A DNA stretch of 5,823 nucleotides from positions 1-5,823 of the forward strand of contig CAMLEQ010000259.1 in the NCBI GenBank assembly GCA_946479015.1, written 5' to 3'. The notes below the pieces were generated by a model. The model saw only the letters and a program-made list of their open reading frames with translations. It had not been told where the DNA came from and made no database searches. Position numbers and translations under genes: made by a program. This DNA comes from an uncultured Gemmatimonadota bacterium (GTDB taxonomy: Bacteria; Gemmatimonadota; Gemmatimonadetes; Gemmatimonadales; Gemmatimonadaceae). This document shows, piece by piece, positions 1-5,661 of the stretch (the first letter of the stretch is position 1; every line of letters starts with the position of its first letter).

Positions 1-2018
1 TCGATGATCGGCTGCGCGACGTTGGCGAAGTCGCCGAACTGCGCCTCCCAGAGCACGAGCGAATCGGCGGCGGCCACGCTGTAGCCGTACTCGAAGCCGA
101 GCACCGCCGTCTCGGAGAGCGGCGAGTTGTAGATCTCGAACGCCCCCGTGGCCGAGGGGAGGTGCGCCAGCGGCGCGTACGTGGCGCCGGTGGACGGGTC
201 GTGCAGCACCGCCTGGCGGTGCGAGAAGGTGCCGCGCTCGGTGTCCTGTCCGGTGACGCGGACGGAGATCCCCTGCGAGAGGAGCGACGCCCACGCGAGC
301 GCCTCCGCATGCCCCCAGTCGATGCCGCCGGACTCACCCACCGCCGCGCGCCGGCGCTCGAGCTGCCGCGCGAGCTTGGGGATGGGGTGGAAGTCGGCGG
401 GCCAGGTGAGCATCCGCTCGTTGAGCGCGATGAGCTGCTCCGACTTCACCACCGTGTCCAGCTGCTCGCCGTCGGTGGCGCCGCGCTGGTCCCCCGGCTC
501 GTGGTCGGGCGCGTGCGCCGTTCCTGCCTTCACCCGGGCGTGCACCCGCTCGAACTCGCTCTGGACCTCGGCGTCCAACTGCTTCACGTCCTCCGGCGTC
601 ACGAGCCCCTCGCTCACCAGGCGCGCCCCCCACACCTCGCGCGGCGCGGGGTGGGACTTGATCGCCTCGTACAGCTTCGGCTGCGTGTACATCGGCTCGT
701 CGGTCTCGTTGTGTCCGTGCCGCCGGTAGCCGACGAGGTCGATGAGGAAGTCCTTTCCGAAGCGCTCGCGGTAGGCGAGCGCCAGCCACACGGCGGCCGC
801 GCACGCCTCGGCGTCGTCGCCGTTCACGTGCACGATCGGCACCTCGAACCCCTTCGCGAGATCGCTCGAGTAGTACGTCGAGCGCGCATCGCGCGGGTTG
901 GTGGTGAACCCCACCTGGTTGTTCGCGATGATGTGGAGCGTGCCGCCGGTGGTGTAGCCGTTCAGGTGCGAGAGATTGAACGTCTCCGCCACCACCCCCT
1001 CCCCCGGGAACGCCGCGTCGCCGTGCACGAGGATGGGGAGCACGCTCGACTCGTCGAGCGTCCCCGGCGCGGCGCCGCGCACGCGCTGGAGCGCGCGCGC
1101 CACTCCCTCGACCACGGGGTTCACGAACTCGAGGTGGCTCGGGTTGGGGACGAGCATCACGTGCACCGGCTCCGCGCCCGGCAGTGCGTACTCGGTGCGG
1201 AAGCCGAGATGGTACTTCACGTCGCCCGTGTCGCTCGCCGCGTTGGAGATCGGGTGCTTCCCCTCGAACTCACCGAAGATCGTGGCGATCGGCTTGTGCA
1301 GCACGTGCGCGAGCACGTTGATCCGCCCGCGGTGCGCCATCCCGATCACCACCTCGCGCGCGCCCATCGCCGCGGCGCGCTCCACGGCGGCGTCGATCAT
1401 CGGCACCAGCGCGTCCGTCCCCTCGATGGAGAAGCGCTTGTACCCCTGGTACGCCCGCCCGAGGAAGCGCTCGAGCCCATCCACCTCCGTGAGGCGGCGG
1501 AGCGCGGCCTTCTTCTCCTCCGGGGTCATGGTGCGGCGCATCTCCCCCTGCTCGATCGCGCGCCGGAACCACTCGCGCTCGGCCTCCTCCTCGATGTGCT
1601 CGAACTCGAAGCCGATGGACGACGAGTAGAGTCGCCGGAGGCGCGCGACGGCATCGGCGGCGGTGGCATCCTGGTCGAAGCCGAGCGCCGCGCCGGGGAT
1701 GGTGGAGAGGTCGGCCTCGGTGATCCCGTGGAACTCGGGCTTCAGCTCCGCGGCGCCGAGCGGCGGCGAGCCGAGCGGATCGAGCTGGACATCGAGATGC
1801 CCGTACTGGCGAACCGCCTGCACGAGGCCGGCGGCGCCGGCCACCTTGCGCAGGTAGCTGGGATCGGCCGAGGGAGCACCCGCGCCGGAGAGACTGCGCG
1901 CGAAGCGGAAGAACTGGCGCCACGACTCGTCCACCGAGGACGGATCGCGGAGAAACGACTCGTACATCTCGGCGATGTACCCGTCGTTGAAGGCACTGGT
2001 GATGGGGAGGGCGGTCAT
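1..2018 (-). CDS. sucA: 2-oxoglutarate dehydrogenase E1 component, 3' end cut by window edge
   Basis: This is the thiamine-diphosphate-dependent E1 subunit of the 2-oxoglutarate dehydrogenase complex. It decarboxylates 2-oxoglutarate and passes the succinyl group to the E2 lipoyl domain in the TCA cycle, in the cytoplasm. The frame is open from ATG at 2018 to the left edge (672 codons), with no stop or frameshift seen. The N-terminus (about residues 8-38, including DGYIAEMYESFLRDPSSVD) matches the short E1o N-terminal domain, so this is SucA-type, not the long mycobacterial Kgd type. Active-site signatures are GMAHRG at 226-231, the ThDP motif GDAAFPGEG at 333-341 with NNQVGF from 366, YRRHGHNETDEP with H434 and H436, and WEAQFGDFAN from 657. 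The family is usually about 930 residues, so the rest of the pyrimidine-binding and C-terminal domains lie outside. No Shine-Dalgarno precedes the ATG. The identification is secure. Confidence 0.97.
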   Translation of the reverse strand, partial: MTALPITSAFNDGYIAEMYESFLRDPSSVDESWRQFFRFARSLSGAGAPSADPSYLRKVAGAAGLVQAVRQYGHLDVQLDPLGSPPLGAAELKPEFHGITEADLSTIPGAALGFDQDATAADAVARLRRLYSSSIGFEFEHIEEEAEREWFRRAIEQGEMRRTMTPEEKKAALRRLTEVDGLERFLGRAYQGYKRFSIEGTDALVPMIDAAVERAAAMGAREVVIGMAHRGRINVLAHVLHKPIATIFGEFEGKHPISNAASDTGDVKYHLGFRTEYALPGAEPVHVMLVPNPSHLEFVNPVVEGVARALQRVRGAAPGTLDESSVLPILVHGDAAFPGEGVVAETFNLSHLNGYTTGGTLHIIANNQVGFTTNPRDARSTYYSSDLAKGFEVPIVHVNGDDAEACAAAVWLALAYRERFGKDFLIDLVGYRRHGHNETDEPMYTQPKLYEAIKSHPAPREVWGARLVSEGLVTPEDVKQLDAEVQSEFERVHARVKAGTAHAPDHEPGDQRGATDGEQLDTVVKSEQLIALNERMLTWPADFHPIPKLARQLERRRAAVGESGGIDWGHAEALAWASLLSQGISVRVTGQDTERGTFSHRQAVLHDPSTGATYAPLAHLPSATGAFEIYNSPLSETAVLGFEYGYSVAAADSLVLWEAQFGDFANVAQPII

Positions 2019-2031
2019 GCCGGATAATTTA
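2019..2031 (-). promoter_or_regulatory. Possible -10 element of sucA, leaderless arrangement
   Basis: The 72-nt gap between the kinase stop and sucA is GC-rich except for an AT patch just before the start codon. On the minus strand it reads TTAAATTATCCGGC and then ATG. The hexamer TAAATT (2031-2026) ends 7 nt before the ATG, which would place transcription initiation at or next to the start codon. No convincing -35 box lies 16-18 nt upstream and there is no ribosome binding site. This is inference from spacing. The AT patch could also be incidental, with sucA read from the kinase transcript. Confidence 0.35.
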
Positions 2032-2090
2032 AGGCCCTGGCGGGGTTTGTGGGACGGGAGCACCCCGTGCCACGGTCCGTGCGGCGGCGT

Positions 2091-3659
2091 TCACCTTTCC
2101 TTCGGGAGGCGCAGCGTGAACTCGCTCCCCTCCCCCGGCGTGGAGGCCACGTCCACGCTTCCGCCGAGGAGCGCGGCGAGACGGCGGGAGATGTAGAGCC
2201 CCAGGCCCGTGCCGCCGTAGCGGCGCGTGAAGCCGCTCTCCAACTGGGTGAACGGCTGGAAGAGGCGCGGGAGGTCGGCGGCGGCAATGCCGATCCCCGT
2301 GTCGCGCACGGCGAGGGACACGTTGCCGCCATCGGCGGCCAGCTCGATCGTCACCGTCCCGCGCTCGGTGAACTTCACGGCGTTCGCGCCGAGGTTCACG
2401 AGGATGCGGCGGACCATCTCCATGTCCGTCCGCAGCACGACCGCCTCGTCCGGGACGTCGAGCAGGAGCTCCAGCCCCTTCTCCCGCGCGAGCGGCTCGA
2501 CCACGGCGGCGGCCGCGGCGACGATCCGCTGTCCGGCGATGTGCTCGAGGCGCGGGGTGACCTCGCCGGCGTCGAGGCGGGAGAAGGTGAGGATCTCGTC
2601 GATGATCACCGTGAGCAGCTCGGCGCTGCTGCGCATGCGGTCGAGCGCGCCCCGCTGCTGCTCGGAGAGCGGGCCGAACACCTCGTCCTGGAGCAGCTCC
2701 TGGTAGCCGGTGAGCGCGGTGAGCGGCGTGCGCAGCTCGTGCGACATCACGGCCATGAACTCCCCCTTGGCGCGGTTCGCCTTCTGGAGCTGCTCGAGCA
2801 ATCGGGTCTTCCACATCGCCAGCGCGGCGTGGTCGGCGATGGCCTGCGCGCGGCGCATCTCGCGCTCGGCGAACGGGGGTGCCCCGGCACGGCGCGCGAA
2901 CATCAGCACGCCGAGCACCTCCTGGTGGGCGATGAGCGGAGCGCCGAGCATGCGGTGCGCCGCGTAGCCGTCGATGGCGTGGGCGAGCGTGGGGTGCTCG
3001 CGCGTGTAGTCCGCCGAGCGCAGGGGCTCGCGCCGCGCGACGACGCGCTCGGTGAGGGAGCCGGCCACGGGGAAGCGGAAGCCGCGGGCGCGCTGGCCGA
3101 TCCCCGCGCCCGCCACCACCACCACCTCGCTCCCCTCGATCTGGCCGATGGAGGCGCCGGCGGCGTCGCACTGCACCATGGCCTCGCGACAGATGACGTC
3201 GAGGAGCGGGGCGAGATCCACTTCCGCCGCCAGCACGCGCGCCACCTCGCGCAGGGAGACGTTCTCCTCGATGCGCGCGGCCAGCTCCTGCTCCGAGCGC
3301 ACCGTGGCGGTGACGTCGCGGAGCTGGATGCACAGCCCGGCGGCGATCCCGGCGACGCGCATCTCATGGATGGCCGCCGGATGTCCCGTCATGGGGATGC
3401 GGCAGCCGCGGCGGCGGCCATCGGCCATCGCGGCGCGCAGCAGCGTGGCGGCGCCGGGGTGCGAGAGCGGGGGGAAGGCCGACCAGAGCGACTCACCGAT
3501 CGCGCGATCATCCGGCGTACCGCGGAGGCGCGCGAAGGCATCGTTGGCGTAGGTGATGATCCAGTCCGGTGCCACCACGAGGCACGCGTCGTCGAGACCA
3601 TCGAGCGCGGCGGCGGCCATGGCCCCCGCCGAAGGATGGTCAACGAAACGATGCGACAC
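2091..3659 (-). CDS. Soluble PAS-GAF sensor histidine kinase
   Basis: This is a cytoplasmic sensor kinase of 522 residues that autophosphorylates on a histidine and would pass the phosphate to a response regulator; its signal is unknown. Domain order is a PAS-like fold at about 15-120, a short helical linker, GAF at about 135-285, HisKA dimerization at about 297-365 and HATPase at about 405-520. The H-box is MSHELRTPL with H307. The N-box has N426 (NLGANAVKF), the G1 box is DTGIGI at 453-458, the F-box is FQPF at 467-470 and the G2 box is GGTGLGL at 482-488. All catalytic motifs are intact. No membrane segment or receiver domain is seen. The start used is GTG at 3659; an in-frame ATG at 3620 (residue 14) sits after a G-rich stretch and is a plausible alternative. 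It lies directly upstream of sucA on the same strand and is divergent from the pilin. No cognate regulator is adjacent. The ligand bound by the PAS or GAF domain cannot be told. Confidence 0.93.
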   Translation of the reverse strand: MSHRFVDHPSAGAMAAAALDGLDDACLVVAPDWIITYANDAFARLRGTPDDRAIGESLWSAFPPLSHPGAATLLRAAMADGRRRGCRIPMTGHPAAIHEMRVAGIAAGLCIQLRDVTATVRSEQELAARIEENVSLREVARVLAAEVDLAPLLDVICREAMVQCDAAGASIGQIEGSEVVVVAGAGIGQRARGFRFPVAGSLTERVVARREPLRSADYTREHPTLAHAIDGYAAHRMLGAPLIAHQEVLGVLMFARRAGAPPFAEREMRRAQAIADHAALAMWKTRLLEQLQKANRAKGEFMAVMSHELRTPLTALTGYQELLQDEVFGPLSEQQRGALDRMRSSAELLTVIIDEILTFSRLDAGEVTPRLEHIAGQRIVAAAAAVVEPLAREKGLELLLDVPDEAVVLRTDMEMVRRILVNLGANAVKFTERGTVTIELAADGGNVSLAVRDTGIGIAAADLPRLFQPFTQLESGFTRRYGGTGLGLYISRRLAALLGGSVDVASTPGEGSEFTLRLPKER

Positions 3660-3669
3660 GGGTATCGTA
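3660..3669 (-). promoter_or_regulatory. Weak -10-like hexamer abutting the kinase start
   Basis: On the minus strand TACGAT (3669-3664) is followed by ACCC and then the GTG start. It matches TATAAT at four of six positions and no recognisable -35 or Shine-Dalgarno accompanies it. If real, the transcript would begin inside or at the start codon, or the true start is the ATG at 3620. A 12-bp perfect palindrome (GCGGCGCGCCGC, 3698-3709) lies about 40 nt upstream and could be an operator, but GC-rich DNA produces such palindromes easily. Confidence 0.2.
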
Positions 3670-3812
3670 CGGCACGACGTTAGAATCCGCTTCGTCGGCG
3701 GCGCGCCGCATTACCTCGGCGGTGAACGATCGTCCTAACCGTGACACCGAACCTGGCACGAAGCGGTAGTTGGCGCGTCCTCGGGGATCGCGCCGATGCA
3801 GGGGCCGGGGCG

Positions 3813-3828
3813 GACCGGCAGGCCGGTC
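3813..3828. promoter_or_regulatory. Candidate upstream activator palindrome for the pilin promoter
   Basis: GACCGGC, a 2-nt spacer (AG), then GCCGGTC forms a perfect 7+7 inverted repeat. Its centre is about 160 nt upstream of the predicted pilin transcription start. Sigma-54 activators of the NtrC family, which includes PilR, usually bind inverted or clustered sites 100-200 nt upstream, so the position fits. The sequence is not one I recognise as a known activator consensus, and the assignment rests on symmetry and distance only. Confidence 0.35.
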
Positions 3829-3955
3829 TGGTGGTGCCTGGCGGCGTTGCAATTCACCGCGCGCATCGCAAAACGCCAGGGCAGAACCGGCGGGCCGCAC
3901 GAGAGAAGACTTTGCAAGTCGGCGATTCACAAGGAGTTGGAAAGTAGCACTCGCG

Positions 3956-3972
3956 TGGCACTCCCCCTGCTT
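3956..3972 (+). promoter_or_regulatory. Sigma-54 (RpoN) -24/-12 promoter of the pilin gene
   Basis: The sequence TGGCACTCCCCCTGCTT matches the sigma-54 consensus TGGCAC-N5-TTGCW closely. The GG at 3957-3958 and the GC at 3969-3970 are separated by exactly 10 nt, as the factor requires. The only departure in the conserved blocks is C for the first T of TTGC. Transcription should start near 3982, giving a leader of roughly 68 nt before the pilin ATG. Pilin genes in Pseudomonas, Myxococcus and Geobacter are known to use sigma-54 promoters activated by PilR, so the context agrees. No activator gene is in the window. Confidence 0.75.
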
Positions 3973-4035
3973 CACCGCTTGGCCGACACCACGCTTCACC
4001 GTTCGCAAGCGACGCCGCTCGCGACAACCGATCCT

Positions 4036-4040
4036 GGAGG
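4036..4040 (+). promoter_or_regulatory. Strong Shine-Dalgarno of the pilin gene
   Basis: GGAGG ends 9 nt before the ATG at 4050 and fixes the pilin start. It is the only canonical ribosome binding site among the five genes in the window, which fits a highly expressed structural protein. Confidence 0.9.
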
Positions 4041-4049
4041 ATCACACCA

Positions 4050-4433
4050 ATGCGTCTCTCTGGCAAGAAGGGCTTCACGCTGATCGAGCTTCTCATCGTG
4101 GTCGTGATCATCGGCATCCTGGCCGCGATCGCGATTCCGAAGTTCGCGAACACCAAGAACAAGGCGTACATGGCGTCGGTGAAGTCCGACCTGCGCAACC
4201 TGCAGACCGCCGAGGAGGCGTACTACTCGGACAACCAGACGTACGGCACCGAGTCGCAGATCAACTTCACGGCGAGCGCGAACAACACGCTGGCGGTGTC
4301 GAACAACAACGCGAAGGGGTACACCGCGACGATCACGAACGGCGCGCTCCCCACGGGCCAGAACTCCTGCCACGTGGACGTGGGCGCGGCCTCGGCCGAC
4401 TCCACGCTGGACGGCGTGATCCAGTGCCCCTGA
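4050..4433 (+). CDS. Type IV pilin (major-pilin-like prepilin)
   Basis: This is a prepilin of 127 residues. A short basic leader (MRLSGKKG) ends in Gly8, after which prepilin peptidase would cut and methylate Phe9. The mature protein (119 residues) starts FTLIELLIVVVIIGILAAIA, with the invariant Glu5 and the hydrophobic helix that packs in the fiber core. An amphipathic helix (to about residue 62) leads into an Asn/Thr-rich beta domain. Cys107 and Cys126 are placed to close a C-terminal disulfide loop, as in many PilA proteins. The first 61 mature residues closely resemble Geobacter PilA-N, including a DLRNL motif and DNQTY. It has its own sigma-54 promoter, a strong ribosome binding site and a terminator, so it is probably monocistronic. 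A secretion pseudopilin is the alternative, but the strong isolated expression signals and the disulfide loop favour a pilus subunit. No assembly genes (pilB, pilC, pilD) are in view. Confidence 0.93.
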   Translation: MRLSGKKGFTLIELLIVVVIIGILAAIAIPKFANTKNKAYMASVKSDLRNLQTAEEAYYSDNQTYGTESQINFTASANNTLAVSNNNAKGYTATITNGALPTGQNSCHVDVGAASADSTLDGVIQCP

Positions 4434-4468
4434 TGCAGGGGTGAGGATGGACCCGGCGAGCGATCGCC

Positions 4469-4508
4469 GCGAAACGGGCCAGACCGGAATCGGTCTGGCC
4501 CGTTTCGC
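4469..4508. terminator. Perfect 18-bp stem-loop, bidirectional terminator
   Basis: GCGAAACGGGCCAGACCG at 4469-4486 pairs without mismatch with 4491-4508 across a 4-nt loop (GAAT). It lies 35 nt after the pilin stop and 33 nt after the stop of the convergent lipoprotein gene, so it can end both transcripts. The stem carries AAA on one side and TTT on the other near its base, but no long T-run follows on either strand. Termination may therefore depend mainly on the stem, or the structure may protect 3' ends from nucleases. Confidence 0.85.
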
Positions 4509-4541
4509 ATCGGTAGGCCCGGGGGGAAAGGGTGGCGCGTG

Positions 4542-5006
4542 TCAGCCGCCTTCGTGCCGTGCGGTGAGGGTGTTCTCCACGCGCTCCGCGGTGCGGTCGT
4601 GCGGGGTGTGGAGGATGGCGATGAGGTTGCCGGACATGATCCAGCGCGGCGCGTAGATGGACGGGAGCGCCGGTCCGGTGGTGTCGATCTTCGCGGCGTC
4701 GCGCTGGCGCGCGGCGGCATTGGGGTAGAGGTAGACCTCGAGCTCGCCGTCGCCGATGCGCAGCCGGTGTCCCTGCACGCGGATCCCCGGATGGCTCGCG
4801 GGCTCCCCGGAGTCGGTGACGACGAGCCCCGCCTCGGTGAGGCGCTTCACCACCTCGTTGGTGGTCCACTCGTCGCCGGACTTCGACGAAGGGGTGGCGA
4901 CGGTGGGCTCGGCGGTGGTGTCGCGCGTGCCGCGGTGGGCGGCATCGGCGCCGGAGCCGCACGCGGCGAGCGCGGCGGCGATCAGGAGCGTGGAGCGGGA
5001 GCGCAC
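4542..5006 (-). CDS. Small putative lipoprotein of unknown function
   Basis: This encodes 154 residues from a GTG start at 5006. The N-terminus has two arginines, a hydrophobic run and a lipobox LAAC with Cys16, so signal peptidase II processing and lipid anchoring are expected. Gly and Ser follow the Cys and there is no Asp at +2, which in a diderm would favour the outer membrane. A low-complexity linker rich in Thr, Ser and Ala (about 17-45) leads to one small alpha/beta domain (about 46-150). This includes a helix with VVKRLTEAGL, a strand with ELEVYLYP and a late hydrophobic segment NLIAILHTP. I do not recognise a named family. The layout resembles unnamed small lipoproteins with a VYxY-type strand and a C-terminal LIxLY-type strand, recalled rather than searched. 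It starts 28 nt after the pseudo-receiver stop and is probably co-transcribed. No clear Shine-Dalgarno precedes the start. Confidence 0.8.
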   Translation of the reverse strand: MRSRSTLLIAAALAACGSGADAAHRGTRDTTAEPTVATPSSKSGDEWTTNEVVKRLTEAGLVVTDSGEPASHPGIRVQGHRLRIGDGELEVYLYPNAAARQRDAAKIDTTGPALPSIYAPRWIMSGNLIAILHTPHDRTAERVENTLTARHEGG

Positions 5007-5034
5007 GTGTCGGACGCGGAGCGGAGCGCGCCCA

Positions 5035-5460
5035 TCAGTCGAGGCGCGCTACGTCGGAGCGCGGCTCGCTCCACCGGAGCACGCCGTCCGGAGCGCGCAC
5101 GCCTCGCGTCCCGGCGGCGGCATTGACGACGCGCGCCACGGTGGATCCGTCGAGGGTGGGAAGGTAGAGGAAGCCCGCGATCCCGTTGCGGTCCAGCAGG
5201 TGCGCTTCGTCGGGACGACGGGTGAGACTCACCGCGATGATCGGCACGGACATGAGGAGCTCGTCGCTCTCCCACTCATCGAGCGGTGCCGTGGCGAGCA
5301 GGTCGTAGTCACAGATGACGACGTCGGGGCACAGCTTTCGTGCCGCGGCGAGTCCGTCGTGGAAACCCACGACCGCCTCGCAATCGAGCCCGGCGTCGCG
5401 GAAGACGGCGCCGATGTGGTCACTCAGGAATTGATGTCTCGCGATACAGACAGCACGCAT
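5035..5460 (-). CDS. Atypical single-domain response-regulator receiver
   Basis: This encodes 141 residues when started at ATG 5460 (MRAVCIARHQFL). The fold pattern is that of a CheY-like receiver. PDVVICDYDLL places the presumed phosphoacceptor Asp51 at the end of strand 3, VPIIAVSLTRR supplies strand 4 with Ser78 at the Thr/Ser switch position, and AGFLYLP is strand 5. Two hallmarks are missing. The acidic pair after strand 1 is replaced by Ala-Arg-His, and the strand-5 Lys before Pro is Leu100. Mg-dependent phosphorylation is therefore doubtful, and it may act as a protein-interaction pseudo-receiver. No output domain follows; the last 25 residues are a short tail. The frame stays open upstream to 5589, but that extension is Arg-rich, non-homologous and spans the likely promoter, so I reject it. 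It is the first gene of a probable pair with the lipoprotein. A fully inactive paralogue or a divergent family is possible. Confidence 0.82.
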   Translation of the reverse strand: MRAVCIARHQFLSDHIGAVFRDAGLDCEAVVGFHDGLAAARKLCPDVVICDYDLLATAPLDEWESDELLMSVPIIAVSLTRRPDEAHLLDRNGIAGFLYLPTLDGSTVARVVNAAAGTRGVRAPDGVLRWSEPRSDVARLD

Positions 5461-5492
5461 GGCATTGCCGGTGAAGCGTGAAACTCCGGCGC

Positions 5493-5510
5493 GCTCCCGG
5501 AAGCGGGAGC
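5493..5510 (-). other. Hairpin in the leader of the pseudo-receiver gene
   Basis: GCTCCCG (5493-5499) pairs with CGGGAGC (5504-5510) across a 4-nt loop. In the minus-strand transcript it would fold about 33 nt before the ATG at 5460. No T-run follows, so it is not an intrinsic terminator. It could stabilise the leader or be chance in GC-rich DNA. Confidence 0.4.
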
Positions 5511-5558
5511 ACCGAGCGAACGGCGCGCGGCAGCGGGTGCGCACCACGCCGGGCGCGG

Positions 5559-5564
5559 AATATA
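5559..5564 (-). promoter_or_regulatory. Probable -10 element of the pseudo-receiver/lipoprotein operon
   Basis: On the minus strand TATATT (5564-5559) matches five of six bases of the -10 consensus and is a rare AT island in a very GC-rich stretch. Transcription would start near 5552, giving a leader of about 90 nt before ATG 5460. No good -35 hexamer is found at 16-18 nt upstream. Between this element and the repeats (5565-5661) I see no gene. Confidence 0.45.
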
Positions 5565-5661
5565 CACTCCGGAACCGGCGGCGCTCCACCCGACACGGTG
5601 GAATCGTTACGTCATCGGTGGCCGGCAGAACGCCGAAAGCCCGCGCGGTGCGTGAGCGCGA

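Noticed and set aside
162..2027. Long open frame on the plus strand opposite sucA (621 codons), and similar frames opposite the kinase at 2049-3683
   Set aside because: They are antisense shadows of high-GC coding DNA: Arg/His/Leu-rich, no recognisable domains, and lying over well-conserved genes.
3840..3950. Possible c-di-GMP riboswitch upstream of the pilin (GCAAAACGCC, GGCAGAACC stretches)
   Set aside because: The conserved GEMM core (GGCAAACC, CGAAA, ACGCAAAGC in order with matching helices) is absent, and most of it lies upstream of the predicted transcription start.
3990..4001. 12-nt CACGCTTCACCG in the pilin leader, repeated on the minus strand at 5480-5469 before the receiver gene
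   Set aside because: A few shared 12-mers are expected by chance in a window of this size and GC bias, and the distances to the two start codons differ (48 and 8 nt).
3640..4008. A 122-codon minus-strand frame spanning the kinase start and the pilin upstream region
   Set aside because: Its composition is Arg/Pro/Ala-rich with no motif, it overlaps the kinase 5' end in another frame and the sigma-54 promoter, and it has no ribosome binding site.
4460..4467. GCGATCGC, resembling the cyanobacterial HIP1 palindrome
   Set aside because: It is a single occurrence in GC-rich DNA, and no other cyanobacterial feature is present.
5007..5037. TGATG overlap of the receiver stop with an ATG, suggesting translational coupling
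   Set aside because: The frame from that ATG ends after 17 codons and is not the lipoprotein frame; the lipoprotein starts at GTG 5006.
5461..5589. 43-residue N-terminal extension of the receiver protein
   Set aside because: It is Arg-rich and unrelated to receiver domains, and it crosses the leader hairpin and the TATATT promoter candidate.
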